Positions 31,638 to 39,820 are shown, numbered from the stretch's first letter. The stretch: DNA of 64,000 bases from Bacillota bacterium (GCA_023459275.1 JAEWVC010000012.1:11161-75160), one strand, 5' to 3'. Program-made: numbers and translations. The notes: generated from the letters alone by a model not told the origin.

Positions 31638-32456
31638 TCACACGTTCCCCAGCAGCACGGTTTGCAGGCGCTCCCCAGCGATATCCGCCAGTTTTCTTAA
31701 TATGGAAATTTCCGTCGGCTGCTTATCCCGCATCCGCCGCCTGGGGAAAAACCGGGTGATGTGCAGGGGAATCCCCGGGTCAAGCTGCGCCACCCACTCA
31801 GACAGCGCCCGCATTTCCTCCGGCGTATCGTTTTCGCCGGGCACGATTAGGGTGGTCAGCTCCACATGGCTGCTCCCGGCAGCCAGGCGGATGAAGGTCA
31901 AGACGGTGTCAAGATCACCGCCCAGCCTTTGGTAATATTCCTTTGTGAACCCCTTCAGGTCAATGTTGAAGGCGTCAATGAAGGGCAGTACTTCCTCAAG
32001 CGCTTCCCGGCAGACGGAGCCGTTGGTGACCACCACATTCTTCATGCCCCGCGCTTTTACCAGCCTGGCGGTGTCGCGTACATACTCAAAGCCCACCATG
32101 GGCTCGTTGTAGGTGTATGCCACGCCGATATTGCCCCGGTTTTGAAACTTCTGCGCCAAGCCGGCCAGCGCTTCGGGGGACAGCGGCTCCACTTGTATTT
32201 CCCCGATGCCCGCCGCCGCGATGGAGGCGTTCTGGCAGAAGGGGCAGTCCAGATTGCAGCCGAAGCTGCCGGCGGACAAAACCATGCTGCCGGGGTGGAA
32301 CCTGGCCAGCGGCTTTTTCTCAATAGGGTCCAGCGCCAGGGAGGTAACCAGGCCGTAGCTTATGCTGACGCTTTTCCCGTTTTCATTTTTCCTGGCACGG
32401 CACCGGCCAATTTGCTGCTCTTTCAGACGGCAGTGGTGCATGCACACCGGGCACAC
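31638..32456 (-). CDS. amrS: AmmeMemoRadiSam-system radical SAM enzyme (AmrS)
   Basis: 272 aa if started at GTG 32456, five bases after the upstream stop; a longer form would overlap the upstream gene. The N-terminal Cys pairs (CPVCMHHCRLKEQQIGRC) are typical, followed by SFGCNLDCPFCQN, the CxxxCxxC iron-sulfur motif, then AYTYNEPMV, NVVVTNGSV and NIDLKGFT. It belongs to the AmmeMemoRadiSam triad, a conserved system whose product is unknown. The AMMECR1 and Memo parts are encoded immediately upstream as one fused gene. Confidence 0.88.
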   Translation of the reverse strand: MCPVCMHHCRLKEQQIGRCRARKNENGKSVSISYGLVTSLALDPIEKKPLARFHPGSMVLSAGSFGCNLDCPFCQNASIAAAGIGEIQVEPLSPEALAGLAQKFQNRGNIGVAYTYNEPMVGFEYVRDTARLVKARGMKNVVVTNGSVCREALEEVLPFIDAFNIDLKGFTKEYYQRLGGDLDTVLTFIRLAAGSSHVELTTLIVPGENDTPEEMRALSEWVAQLDPGIPLHITRFFPRRRMRDKQPTEISILRKLADIAGERLQTVLLGNV

Positions 32457-32460
32457 AGTC

Positions 32461-33855
32461 TCACTGATGGCGCACCACCTCGAATCGCTGAAGGGTAACC
32501 GGCTCCCCATCCCGGATGCCCGCCTTGCGCCTTGCAATGGCGATCTGCTCCTTTACGGTATCAATGCCGGGCAGGTTGGGCAGCAGCAGCCCCCGCCTGC
32601 GGCCCGCAGTGACGATAACGCCGTAGCGCCGGGGGTCCAGCGCTTCGGGGGAACCGATATCCTCCGCGTTCCCCAGCACATCCACGCTGTATACAAGCTC
32701 GTCCAATTCCTCCGGCTCCACCGGGTCGAAGCGCGGATCTTGCGTGCCGGCGCTGACGGCATTTTGGATGATCTCCTGCGCAATGCTCCCGGCGGTGGCG
32801 GAGATGGTGCCGATGCAGCCCCGAAGCTGTCCGTGCTTTTTCAGGGATACAAACACGCCGGCACGCCCTCCGGTCATTTCCCCGGGCAAACCTTCCGGCA
32901 CGGGGATGGTTTCCCCGCTTGTCACATACTTTTCCAGCGTCTGCCTGGCCAAGGCCACGTACGGGTCCTCGGCTCTTCTGCGGTCCTCCGCGGCCTGCTG
33001 CTCCTCCGACCGGTATTTATCAAGAAAGGTGCGGTTTTTGTCCGGGCCTGTGGGCAAATAGGTGCATACCCCGTAGCCCACGCCGAAGGGTCCCTCGTAG
33101 GACAGCCTTTCCGCCCGCACACCCTGGCCGTCAAAGCACCCGGCCATGATGGTAAAGGACCGGTGGCCGCACTCCCCGGCGCTTTCGCAAAAATCCGGAT
33201 CGAAGCGCAAAAGCGACAAAAAATCGCCGTGGCCCATTACGTCCATGATTCTTTCGTCATATACGGGACCCTCCGGGGAAAGGCCGTAGGGACCGTCCTC
33301 CTTCAGCCGGTGGGAAAGATCGCCGCTGGCCACCACGGCCACTTGCTTGCCAAGTGCCTCCGCCGTGTCCCGGATCAGCATCCCCAGCCGGTAATGGTCT
33401 GTAAGCGGCAGCCCCGAAAGCCCGATCCGTACGATTTTACAGGGAATTTCCCCACCGAAAGCCTGCCGCAAAAAGAACAAGGGGACCATGGATGCGTGGT
33501 CCAGCGCCTTGTCCCGTTCGCCAAGAGTACCGGCACGCAGCCCTTCCGCGCCGGCGCGGCGGGCAAGCTCCGTAACAAAGGGCGCATCATAGGCCACGGA
33601 GAGTTTTACCTCCCCGGCCCGGAATGCGGCCATGTTCCCCGCAGCCTCGTTCCCGGGGGATAGGTGGAAATAATCGGCGTACAGCACGCTGTGGGGCGTG
33701 AGAAGAACAATGGTTTCAGGCACCTGTGAAACGATGAACGCGGCCGCCTTCCCATAGGCATTGATGGTTTTTTGGATTTGCTTTTCCTGGCCCCTGCCCA
33801 CCTGCGGGATGATCAGGGGCGGATGGGGAACCATAATGGCGGACTGAACGGACAT
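32461..33855 (-). CDS. Fused Memo-AMMECR1 protein of the AmmeMemoRadiSam system
   Basis: 464 aa from the ATG with AGGAGG six bases upstream. Residues 1-260 are a Memo-like/LigB domain (MVPHPPLIIPQVGRG, LTPHSVLYADYF, VAVVASGDLSHRL, SFTIMAGCFDG). Residues about 290-464 are AMMECR1 (VALARQTLEKYV, GVFVSLKKHGQLRGCIGTI, GLLLPNLPGIDTVKEQI). The radical SAM gene follows, so all three parts of the triad come from two genes. The Memo domain keeps His residues in the metal-binding positions of the fold. Catalytic role not established. Confidence 0.9.
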   Translation of the reverse strand: MSVQSAIMVPHPPLIIPQVGRGQEKQIQKTINAYGKAAAFIVSQVPETIVLLTPHSVLYADYFHLSPGNEAAGNMAAFRAGEVKLSVAYDAPFVTELARRAGAEGLRAGTLGERDKALDHASMVPLFFLRQAFGGEIPCKIVRIGLSGLPLTDHYRLGMLIRDTAEALGKQVAVVASGDLSHRLKEDGPYGLSPEGPVYDERIMDVMGHGDFLSLLRFDPDFCESAGECGHRSFTIMAGCFDGQGVRAERLSYEGPFGVGYGVCTYLPTGPDKNRTFLDKYRSEEQQAAEDRRRAEDPYVALARQTLEKYVTSGETIPVPEGLPGEMTGGRAGVFVSLKKHGQLRGCIGTISATAGSIAQEIIQNAVSAGTQDPRFDPVEPEELDELVYSVDVLGNAEDIGSPEALDPRRYGVIVTAGRRRGLLLPNLPGIDTVKEQIAIARRKAGIRDGEPVTLQRFEVVRHQ

Positions 33856-34030
33856 GATATGCCTCCTGTGGGTCGGGCCGTTGGGTAGATTTAGCAATCC
33901 TTTGTTGCATGATTCGCTGTGCTGCACGCAAAAACCTGCCAACCGCGCAAGGTGCGGCGCAAGGGTATTTTCCCCGAACCTGCGCTTTTGTTGGAGGCTG
34001 TTAAAAAAAATCTTGCCGGGCGGATTCGTA

Positions 34031-34059
34031 TTGACAAAGGACGCCGAACAGCATATAAT
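34031..34059 (+). promoter_or_regulatory. Consensus sigma-A promoter of the ars operon
   Basis: Perfect TTGACA (34031-34036), 17-base spacer and perfect TATAAT (34054-34059). Such a strong promoter suits a repressed metal-responsive operon. Confidence 0.88.
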
Positions 34060-34064
34060 GTCGT

Positions 34065-34080
34065 ATCGAAGGTCATCGAT
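34065..34080. promoter_or_regulatory. ArsR operator 1
   Basis: ATCGA-N6-TCGAT palindrome placed six bases after the -10, where bound ArsR would block transcription start. It recurs exactly at 34447-34462. Confidence 0.7.
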
Positions 34081-34093
34081 TTGAGGTGGTACG

Positions 34094-34408
34094 TTGCAGT
34101 ACGGGTTCCGGGACCAGGCCAGGGTATTCAAGGCGCTGTGCGATGAAAGGCGGCTGGAGATTCTCACGCTTCTTAAAGACGGTGAAAGATGTGCCTGCGT
34201 GCTTTTGGGGCAGTTGGACATCAGCCAGTCCACCCTTTCCTATCACATGAAAATCCTCTGCGAAGCGGGGATCGTGCTTGGAAGGCAGGAAGGGAAGTGG
34301 ACCCATTACCGCCTGAGCCGGGAAGGGGCGCAAGCGGCTATGGAGCTGCTTCAGGCATTGGTAACGGAAGGGGACCCTGCCGCGCCGTCTCTGTCATGCT
34401 TCTGCTGA
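34094..34408 (+). CDS. arsR: ArsR-family metalloid-sensing repressor
   Basis: 104 aa from TTG with GAGGTGG upstream. FKALCDERRLEILTLLKDGE, then RCACVLLGQLDISQSTLSYHMKIL form the winged helix; CAC in helix alpha-3 is the As(III)-binding site type (the ELCVCDL motif of ArsR). A C-terminal SCFC adds two more cysteines. It is expected to release its operators on arsenite. First gene of an operon with an arsenic permease, methyltransferase and reductase. An identical operator lies both before it and before the permease. Confidence 0.88.
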   Translation: MQYGFRDQARVFKALCDERRLEILTLLKDGERCACVLLGQLDISQSTLSYHMKILCEAGIVLGRQEGKWTHYRLSREGAQAAMELLQALVTEGDPAAPSLSCFC

Positions 34409-34446
34409 AAACAGCCGTCCAAAGCGGCTTTTTTCTCGGAGTATGT

Positions 34447-34462
34447 ATCGATGATTTTCGAT
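34447..34462. promoter_or_regulatory. ArsR operator 2, between arsR and the permease
   Basis: Second exact ATCGA-N6-TCGAT, 27 bases upstream of the permease start. It could act as a roadblock or mark an internal promoter; no clear -35/-10 was found beside it. Confidence 0.6.
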
Positions 34463-34488
34463 ATATCGTTTAAAAGGAAGGAATTCCC

Positions 34489-35502
34489 ATGCAAATTCTC
34501 TCGGCCATCTGGGATTTTTTTCAAACAGAAATACTGGGCATGCAATGGCTGAACCGGCTGTTTGGGCAGATGCTGGCCGCTTTCGGGCTTGATCCCGGCA
34601 CGCGGATCGGCGGCAGCGCTCAATTTTTCCTGTTTGATACAGTGAAAATCCTTGTTTTGCTGTCGGTGCTGATTTTTGTCATCAGCTATATCCAAAGCTT
34701 TTTCCCGCCGGAGCGGACAAAGCGCATCTTGAGCCGTTTTCATGGGGTGGGAGCCAACATCCTGGCGGCGCTTTTGGGCACGGTAACACCCTTTTGCTCC
34801 TGTTCCTCCATCCCGCTGTTTATCGGCTTTACCAGCGCGGGGCTGCCCCTTGGCATGACGTTTTCCTTCCTGATTTCCTCCCCGCTGGTGGACCTTGGGT
34901 CCCTGGTGCTTTTGATGAGCATCTTCGGTTTCAGGATCGCCATGGCCTATGTGGTGCTGGGCCTTGTGATCGCGGTGATCGGGGGCACGCTGCTGGGCAG
35001 GCTGAAGGCCGAAAAGTACATCGAGCCTTTCGTGCTTGCCGCAGGCCGGGCGGAAGGCGAGATCCTGGCCATGACAAGGCTTGACAGGGTGCGCTATGCC
35101 AGGGAACAGGTGGCTTTCATCGTAAAGAAGGTATGGGCCTATGTGCTGGGCGGCGTTTTGATCGGCGCGCTGATCCACAACTGGATACCGGAAGCCTGGA
35201 TCCAAAGCGTGCTGGGCAGCGGGAATCCGTTCTCCGTGCTCCTGGCCGTGCTGGTGGGCGTCCCCATGTATGCCGATATCTTTGGTACGATCCCCGTGGC
35301 GGAAGCGCTTTTTTTGAAAGGTGTTGGTCTTGGCACCATCCTGTCCTTTATGATGGCGGTCACGGCGCTGTCCCTGCCCTCCATCATCCTTTTGCGCAGG
35401 GCGGTCAAGCCAAAGCTGCTGGCGCTGTTCGTGGCCATCGTTACCGTTGGAATCATCCTGACCGGGTACCTGTTCAACGCGGTCCAATATTTGTTTGTAT
35501 AA
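34489..35502 (+). CDS. Permease of the ArsP/DUF318 family
   Basis: 337 aa, about eight membrane helices in two halves, after AAGGAAGGAATTCCC. The TPFCSCSSIPLFIGF motif (Cys-x-Cys before helix 3) and GVPMYADIFGTIPVAEAL are characteristic of the DUF318 permeases, several of which expel organoarsenicals (ArsP) or arsenite. Position directly after arsR supports metalloid export from the cytosol. The substrate (trivalent methyl- versus inorganic arsenic) cannot be read from the sequence; an arsM gene downstream makes methylarsenicals plausible. Confidence 0.85.
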   Translation: MQILSAIWDFFQTEILGMQWLNRLFGQMLAAFGLDPGTRIGGSAQFFLFDTVKILVLLSVLIFVISYIQSFFPPERTKRILSRFHGVGANILAALLGTVTPFCSCSSIPLFIGFTSAGLPLGMTFSFLISSPLVDLGSLVLLMSIFGFRIAMAYVVLGLVIAVIGGTLLGRLKAEKYIEPFVLAAGRAEGEILAMTRLDRVRYAREQVAFIVKKVWAYVLGGVLIGALIHNWIPEAWIQSVLGSGNPFSVLLAVLVGVPMYADIFGTIPVAEALFLKGVGLGTILSFMMAVTALSLPSIILLRRAVKPKLLALFVAIVTVGIILTGYLFNAVQYLFV

Positions 35503-35514
35503 GGAGGAGCTTGT

Positions 35515-35868
35515 ATGGCATTGTTCGGAAAGAAAATCAAGTCCATTGAGGTGAAACACCAGGCGGAAGCCAAGGCTTCCTGCTGCTGCGGCGGGGAAAA
35601 CTGCAGCGCGGAAAACGCAGGCAGCCGCTTTATCGTGCTGGGGGCCTGCTGCGACAAGAGCCGCAAAACCTATGAAAACGTGAAGCAGGCGGTAAAGGAA
35701 CTAGGTTTCACAGAGGAAGTCGTGAACATCGGCGATGCCCTGGAGATCGCCAAGTTCGGCGTGATGCAGACCCCGGCCCTTGTGGTGGACGGCAGGGTGG
35801 TTGCCTACGGCAGGCTTTTGACGGTGGAAAAAGTGAAGGAGATTTTTGCCGCCCTTGAAGTGAAGTGA
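35515..35868 (+). CDS. Thioredoxin-fold small protein with N-terminal Cys cluster
   Basis: 117 aa. The C-terminal 80 residues follow the redox-active-disulfide protein 2 fold (RFIVLGACC, NVKQAVKELGFTEEVVNIGD, GVMQTPALVVDGRVV). The usual CxxC after strand 1 is GACCDKS, i.e. adjacent cysteines. An extra N-terminal region has SCCCGGENCS, four cysteines, of the kind seen in arsenic-related proteins including the next gene. Probably reduces or carries metalloid thiols for the operon. ATG after AAGGAGGAGCTTGT. Confidence 0.8.
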   Translation: MALFGKKIKSIEVKHQAEAKASCCCGGENCSAENAGSRFIVLGACCDKSRKTYENVKQAVKELGFTEEVVNIGDALEIAKFGVMQTPALVVDGRVVAYGRLLTVEKVKEIFAALEVK

Positions 35869-35869
35869 T

Positions 35870-36691
35870 ATGCCTGATAAAGAAAGCGTGGCTTGCGGAA
35901 TGGAGAAAAAGGAGATCATCCGGGGAACGATCCGCGCAGACTATGGGAGGATCGCCCGGCGGGAAGAAAAAAGCTGCTGTTCGGGAGGCTGCTGCTGCGG
36001 CGCGTCCGGCGTTGACGCCGGGGACGCCGCAAACAGACTCGGCTATTCCCAAAATGATTTGCGAAGCGTTCCCATTGGTTCCAACATGGGCCTTGGCTGT
36101 GGGAATCCCTTGGCCATCGCCTTGCTTCAGGAAGGGGAAACCGTGCTGGACCTTGGATGCGGAGGCGGATTTGACTGCTTTTTAAGCCGGCAGAAGGTAG
36201 GGGAAAGCGGCTTTGTGATCGGCGTGGATATGACACCCGATATGATCGCCCTGGCACGTGGCAATGCAGCGAAAAGCGGGTACAGAAACGTGGAATTTCG
36301 TCTGGGGGAGATCGAGCATCTCCCCGTTGCCGACGGAACGGTGGATGCCATCCTTTCCAACTGTGTGATCAACCTGGCCCAGGACAAGCGGCAGGTGTTT
36401 AGGGAAGCATACCGGGTATTGAAGCCCGGCGGCAGGCTTTCCATATCTGATGTGGTGGCGGAAAAGCCGCTGCCGGCGTCAGCCAAAGCGGAACCCTCCC
36501 TGGTATCGGGCTGCATCGGCGGGGCGGCGCTTGCTGCGGATATACGCGCCATGCTTTTGGAGGCCGGCTTTGAGGGTGTCTCTTTGGCACCAAAGGAGAA
36601 CGGCCGTGCAATCATTCAGTCCTGGGGGTTTGGCGGGAACCTGGAAGACTATGTGGCGTCCTATGAAGTACGTGCCCGAAAGCCCGAATAA
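35870..36691 (+). CDS. arsM: Arsenite methyltransferase (ArsM)
   Basis: 273 aa. SAM-binding motif I is LDLGCGGGFDCFL, followed by GVDMTPDMIALAR, HLPVADGTVDAILSNCVINL and YRVLKPGGRLSISDVV. The three cysteines of ArsM (GLGCGNPL, SNCVINL, SGCIGGA) are present. An unusual N-terminal cluster CCSGGCCCG precedes them. It methylates As(III) to MMA/DMA using SAM in the cytosol. The ATG at 35870 has a weak site; an internal ATG at 35900 is an alternative. Fourth gene of the ars operon. Confidence 0.9.
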   Translation: MPDKESVACGMEKKEIIRGTIRADYGRIARREEKSCCSGGCCCGASGVDAGDAANRLGYSQNDLRSVPIGSNMGLGCGNPLAIALLQEGETVLDLGCGGGFDCFLSRQKVGESGFVIGVDMTPDMIALARGNAAKSGYRNVEFRLGEIEHLPVADGTVDAILSNCVINLAQDKRQVFREAYRVLKPGGRLSISDVVAEKPLPASAKAEPSLVSGCIGGAALAADIRAMLLEAGFEGVSLAPKENGRAIIQSWGFGGNLEDYVASYEVRARKPE

Positions 36692-36716
36692 CCGGTGGAC
36701 GGCAAGGAGGAAAAAG

Positions 36717-37142
36717 ATGCTTCCCAAAGTGGCTTTTGTATGCACCCATAACTCCTGCCGCAGCCAGATCGCCCAGGCTCTGGGCCGCCGTTTGGCAGCC
36801 GGCATTTTTGAAAGCTATTCCGCGGGGACGGAGGCGAAGGACGCAATCAACCCGGATGCCCTGCGCCTGATGAAGGAACTGTACGGCATCGACATGGAAA
36901 AGGATCAAAAGCCCAAGTTGCTTGACAAGCTCCCGCCCATAGATATTCTGGTGACCATGGGCTGCGGTGTTGCGTGCCCTTTCCTGCCCAGCAGGCACAG
37001 GGAGGATTGGGAGATTGATGACCCCACGGGGAAGAGCGACGCGGAATTTGTCAAAGTGATTCATACCCTTCAGGAAAAGGTGCTGGCCTTGAAGGCGCGG
37101 GTGCAGGATGGGACCATCTTCACGGGGGACCCGTCGCAATAA
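36717..37142 (+). CDS. arsC: Thioredoxin-type arsenate reductase ArsC
   Basis: 141 aa from ATG after AAGGAGGAAAAAG. The low-molecular-weight phosphatase P-loop is CTHNSCRSQIAQAL (first redox Cys and Arg). The redox partner pair appears in MGCGVACPFLPSR, and EDWEIDDPTGKS is the acid loop. It reduces arsenate to arsenite using thioredoxin or the neighbouring thioredoxin-fold protein. Last gene before the convergent terminator. Confidence 0.9.
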   Translation: MLPKVAFVCTHNSCRSQIAQALGRRLAAGIFESYSAGTEAKDAINPDALRLMKELYGIDMEKDQKPKLLDKLPPIDILVTMGCGVACPFLPSRHREDWEIDDPTGKSDAEFVKVIHTLQEKVLALKARVQDGTIFTGDPSQ

Positions 37143-37159
37143 AATTGGAATTGGGTATC

Positions 37160-37204
37160 GTACGAAAAGGCGGCCGGGATTATTCCCGCGCCGCCTTTTC
37201 GTAC
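37160..37204. terminator. Bidirectional terminator between ars and permease operons
   Basis: GTACGAAAAGGCGGC and GCCGCCTTTTCGTAC form a 15-bp stem with a GC-rich loop; U runs are read in both directions. The stop codon of the minus permease lies in the loop. Confidence 0.8.
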
Positions 37205-37713
37205 ATTGCCAGCTTCTCTTTGCTGGAAACCATGGCGTTGGTGACGGCCGCGATGGCCGCGATGCCGGCAAGGTCCATCAGCAGCCTAAGCAGCGTGAAC
37301 TTTGGCCCCATGGAGGACACCTCAAACAGCAGCAGCGGCAGCTTGGTGGTGGACCAGGCCCCCAGCATGATCAGCACATAGGTGAACTTGGCGCCCTTTT
37401 TCATCAGTACGGCGGCCACGGGGAAGGCGGCGTACAGCGGGCCCGCGGCGGCGGAACCGATGAAAAACGCCAGCAGCACGCCCTTCCATCCCGAATCCTC
37501 GCCCATGTGCTTTACCATGGTCTCCCGCTTGATCCATACATCCATCAGCCCCAGCAGGAGGAAGATGGGAGGAACCACCGAAAGCATTTCCAGAAGATTG
37601 GAGGCACTCAGCGACAGGGCCTTGAGCCCTGCCTGCGGGGAAAAAACCGTCCATGCAAGCAGTGCTGCGGCCAGTGCAAGGAACAATGCATAGCGTTTTA
37701 CCAGCTTTTTCAC
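37180..37713 (-). CDS. Half-size permease, second subunit
   Basis: 177 aa with about five membrane helices (YALFLALAAALLAWTVF, VVPPIFLLLGLMDVW, GVLLAFFIGSAAAGPLYAAF). It resembles the second half of DUF318-type permeases, with the GPLYAAFPVAAVLMKKGAK loop conserved. Its start overlaps the stop of the other half-permease gene by ATGA, so they are made together and likely form a heterodimer equal to one split transporter. Substrate unknown; a C_GCAxxG redox-type protein heads the operon. Confidence 0.75.
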   Translation of the reverse strand: MKKLVKRYALFLALAAALLAWTVFSPQAGLKALSLSASNLLEMLSVVPPIFLLLGLMDVWIKRETMVKHMGEDSGWKGVLLAFFIGSAAAGPLYAAFPVAAVLMKKGAKFTYVLIMLGAWSTTKLPLLLFEVSSMGPKFTLLRLLMDLAGIAAIAAVTNAMVSSKEKLAMYEKAARE

Positions 37714-38183
37714 ATGAACACCCCCATCGCCAGCGCCACCAGCAGCGAAAACACGAAAGCAGCGGCGTTGCGGACAAGCGCCGTCCTCCGGTTGAAATAC
37801 TTGATCTCCACCGGCAGGGTGATGATGCCCACCATCATCAGCGTGGAGATGAACGCACCGATCTGCATGTAACCCGCGCCGCTTTTAAGCAGTGCCGCCG
37901 CCAGGGGAAAGGCCACAAAGCCCGGGATCAGCGTCACGGAGCCGATTACCGCGGCGATAAGCACGCCAAAGATGCCGGATTCCCGGCCCAAGATGCGCGA
38001 AATCTGCTCCGGGGTCAACAGGGTCAGCATGATCCCCAAAATCATCATCACCGGCAGCACCTGGGGAAGGATGTTTTCAAAGGACTTCCAGGCCTTTTTA
38101 AGAGCCAGGTATGTTTTTTCCCTGCTCTTTATAAAGGAGGCGATAAGGGCCAGCCCGGCCAGGATGTACAGGGCGATGGTCAT
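37710..38183 (-). CDS. Half-size permease, first subunit
   Basis: 157 aa, four to five membrane helices. SFENILPQVLPVMMILGIML, then SRILGRESGIFGVLIAAVIG and TLIPGFVAFPLAAALLKSGAG correspond to the first half of DUF318-type permeases. Partner of the 177-aa half, with overlapping stop/start. The single-chain permease in the neighbouring ars operon is the fused counterpart, suggesting old relatedness of the two systems. Upstream gene ends 13 bases before. Confidence 0.75.
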   Translation of the reverse strand: MTIALYILAGLALIASFIKSREKTYLALKKAWKSFENILPQVLPVMMILGIMLTLLTPEQISRILGRESGIFGVLIAAVIGSVTLIPGFVAFPLAAALLKSGAGYMQIGAFISTLMMVGIITLPVEIKYFNRRTALVRNAAAFVFSLLVALAMGVFM

Positions 38184-38195
38184 GGGGCATAAGCC

Positions 38196-38654
38196 TCATT
38201 TCTTTGTTTCTTCGCCTTGGATATACTCGTCCAAAATCTGTGCGGCGTCATACACCAGCCCGGCGCAGGGGCGGGTTTCATAATACTGCTTCGTCCGCGG
38301 GTCGGGGATGGGATTGCCCGCGCCGTCCAGGTGGAGCAGATCCCGGCAGATCAGGGTTTCGTGCTTTTCCCGAAAACGGCCGCACAGCGTTTGGATCAAC
38401 TGATAATGTGCCGCCTTGGCCGTGTCGTTCTTGGAATCGGTGTTGCCATACAGCACGCCGGCTGCCATGGCCATGCCGCTCACCGCACCGCAGACCTCCC
38501 GAAGCCTGCCCAGGCCGCCGCCAAAGGAGGAGGAAAGCTTTAAAGACGTTTCCATATCCAGGCCGGTTACATCCGAAAATGCGGCAAACACCGCCTGTGC
38601 GCAGTTATACCCCTGCTCAAATAATTCTTTGGCTTTTTCCGCGTGGCTGATCAT
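38196..38654 (-). CDS. C_GCAxxG_C_C family protein
   Basis: 152 aa from ATG with CGGAGGCGG upstream. GYNCAQAVFAAF, GGLGRLREVCGAVSGMAMAAG, QTLCGRF, LICRDLL and TRPCAGLVYDAA give the family's cysteine spacing. The family is thought to be redox- or metal-related but unproven; it frequently neighbours permease genes. First gene of a three-gene minus operon with a good promoter at 38691-38718. Confidence 0.85.
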   Translation of the reverse strand: MISHAEKAKELFEQGYNCAQAVFAAFSDVTGLDMETSLKLSSSFGGGLGRLREVCGAVSGMAMAAGVLYGNTDSKNDTAKAAHYQLIQTLCGRFREKHETLICRDLLHLDGAGNPIPDPRTKQYYETRPCAGLVYDAAQILDEYIQGEETKK

Positions 38655-38690
38655 GGGAACCGCCTCCGTTTCGTATGCGTTACCCTTTGC

Positions 38691-38718
38691 ATTATAAGGA
38701 GTTTCCGGCGCCTGTCAA
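38691..38718 (-). promoter_or_regulatory. Sigma-A promoter of the C_GCAxxG operon
   Basis: On the minus strand, perfect TTGACA (38713-38718), 16-base spacer, perfect TATAAT (38691-38696), 37 bases before the start codon. Confidence 0.8.
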
Positions 38719-38763
38719 CCGTTTTGCGGCAAGGGCCCCGCCCGGGCAGGTCCGTCCTTTCCA

Positions 38764-39561
38764 TCATCCCTCCCCCGCGGGGAAGGCCACGGTGCTCCTG
38801 CGCCAGGCGGCCGGGCTTACGCCGTATTCCTTTTTGAAAGCCCGAAAGAAAAGGGAAATGTCCGAAAAACCGCATCCCTCGCTGATTTGGGCGATGGTGA
38901 GGCTGCTGCGCTCCAATTGCCGCCTGGCATGGGAAAGACGCCTTTGCGTCAGGTAGGCGTGGGGTGTCATGCCGACCGCCGCCTTTACCTGCCGCTCGAT
39001 GTACTCGGTGGAATAAGAAAATTTTTCGGAAAGCGTTTGGGAGGTGATGCGGCAAAAATAGTGGGTGTCAATATACCGGACCATGGCCAGGGCGGGCGTT
39101 TCCGCCGTGGCGCGGGTATGGCTGAGCATGTGCATCAGGCCGATAAAGCGCTGCTGTGTTTCAAAAGGGTCCGGGGGTGTCCGGTTCGCGCAGAGGTGGA
39201 GTTCCCGCAAAGGCGCGTCAAAGGTGCTCCCTTCGTACTCCCCGCGGAGGGGAAGGGCCAGGCTTTGATATTTGTCCGACGTTAGTTCCCCCGAAAAATG
39301 GATGTACAAGTATTCCGCGGCCGGGCTGGGCGCGGAGGCGGACTGGCGCATGCCCTTGCGCTGGATGTACCACTCTCCCGCACGCAGGGTGACGGGGATG
39401 CCATCCTCCTCAAAGGTAAGCTGGTTATGCATCATGAAAATCAAAACGAAGTGCTTTGAGCAGCGTGCACAATGGTATTCGCTGATGTTGAACCGCTTCA
39501 GGGAGCATTCAGTCATATAAGGCATGGGCCGGCTGTCCAGGTAGATCATTTCCGCGCTCAA
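38764..39561 (-). CDS. AraC-family transcriptional regulator
   Basis: 265 aa from TTG with GGAGGTG upstream (the longer open frame has no ribosome site). The N-terminal part is a cupin-like AraC sensor (FVLIFMMHNQLTF, RAGEWYIQRKGMR, YLYIHFSGEL). The C-terminal two HTH motifs are ITSQTLSEKFSYSTEYIERQ and LTIAQISEGCGFSDISLFFRAFKKEYG. Divergent from the GH127-like gene, so it likely activates the carbohydrate operon from the repeats at 39601-39640. Confidence 0.88.
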   Translation of the reverse strand: MSAEMIYLDSRPMPYMTECSLKRFNISEYHCARCSKHFVLIFMMHNQLTFEEDGIPVTLRAGEWYIQRKGMRQSASAPSPAAEYLYIHFSGELTSDKYQSLALPLRGEYEGSTFDAPLRELHLCANRTPPDPFETQQRFIGLMHMLSHTRATAETPALAMVRYIDTHYFCRITSQTLSEKFSYSTEYIERQVKAAVGMTPHAYLTQRRLSHARRQLERSSLTIAQISEGCGFSDISLFFRAFKKEYGVSPAAWRRSTVAFPAGEG

Positions 39562-39600
39562 TATGGACACCTCCGTCCATATCCTACAAGAAGCGTGCCC

Positions 39601-39640
39601 TTTTTGCAATATGTAATGACTTTTTTGCACTGTCGCAAAA
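39601..39640. promoter_or_regulatory. Candidate AraC operator half-sites
   Basis: TTTTTGCA occurs at 39601-39608 and 39622-39629, exactly 21 bp (two turns) apart. An inverted half-site CGCAAAA ends at 39640. TACAAT (39655-39660) is a plausible -10 for the GH127 gene without a proper -35, as expected for an activated promoter. Confidence 0.55.
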
Positions 39641-39820
39641 GCGGCTGACGGTGGTACAATCATACGGAAATGTTTGTAATGGCCTGCCATGGCGTATGAC
39701 ACCGCCCGTTTTCGCGTCCTTAGGGCGCGGGGAGAATGACTTTTACGTCCATAAAATTTTGCAATATTTGGTGTTCCGCTCCCTGCCGTGCCGCGGGCGG
39801 CGGAAGAAAGGAGATGGCGT

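Noticed and set aside
32362..33663. 433-codon plus frame opposite the Memo-AMMECR1 gene
   Set aside because: Pure antisense shadow of a strongly supported gene.
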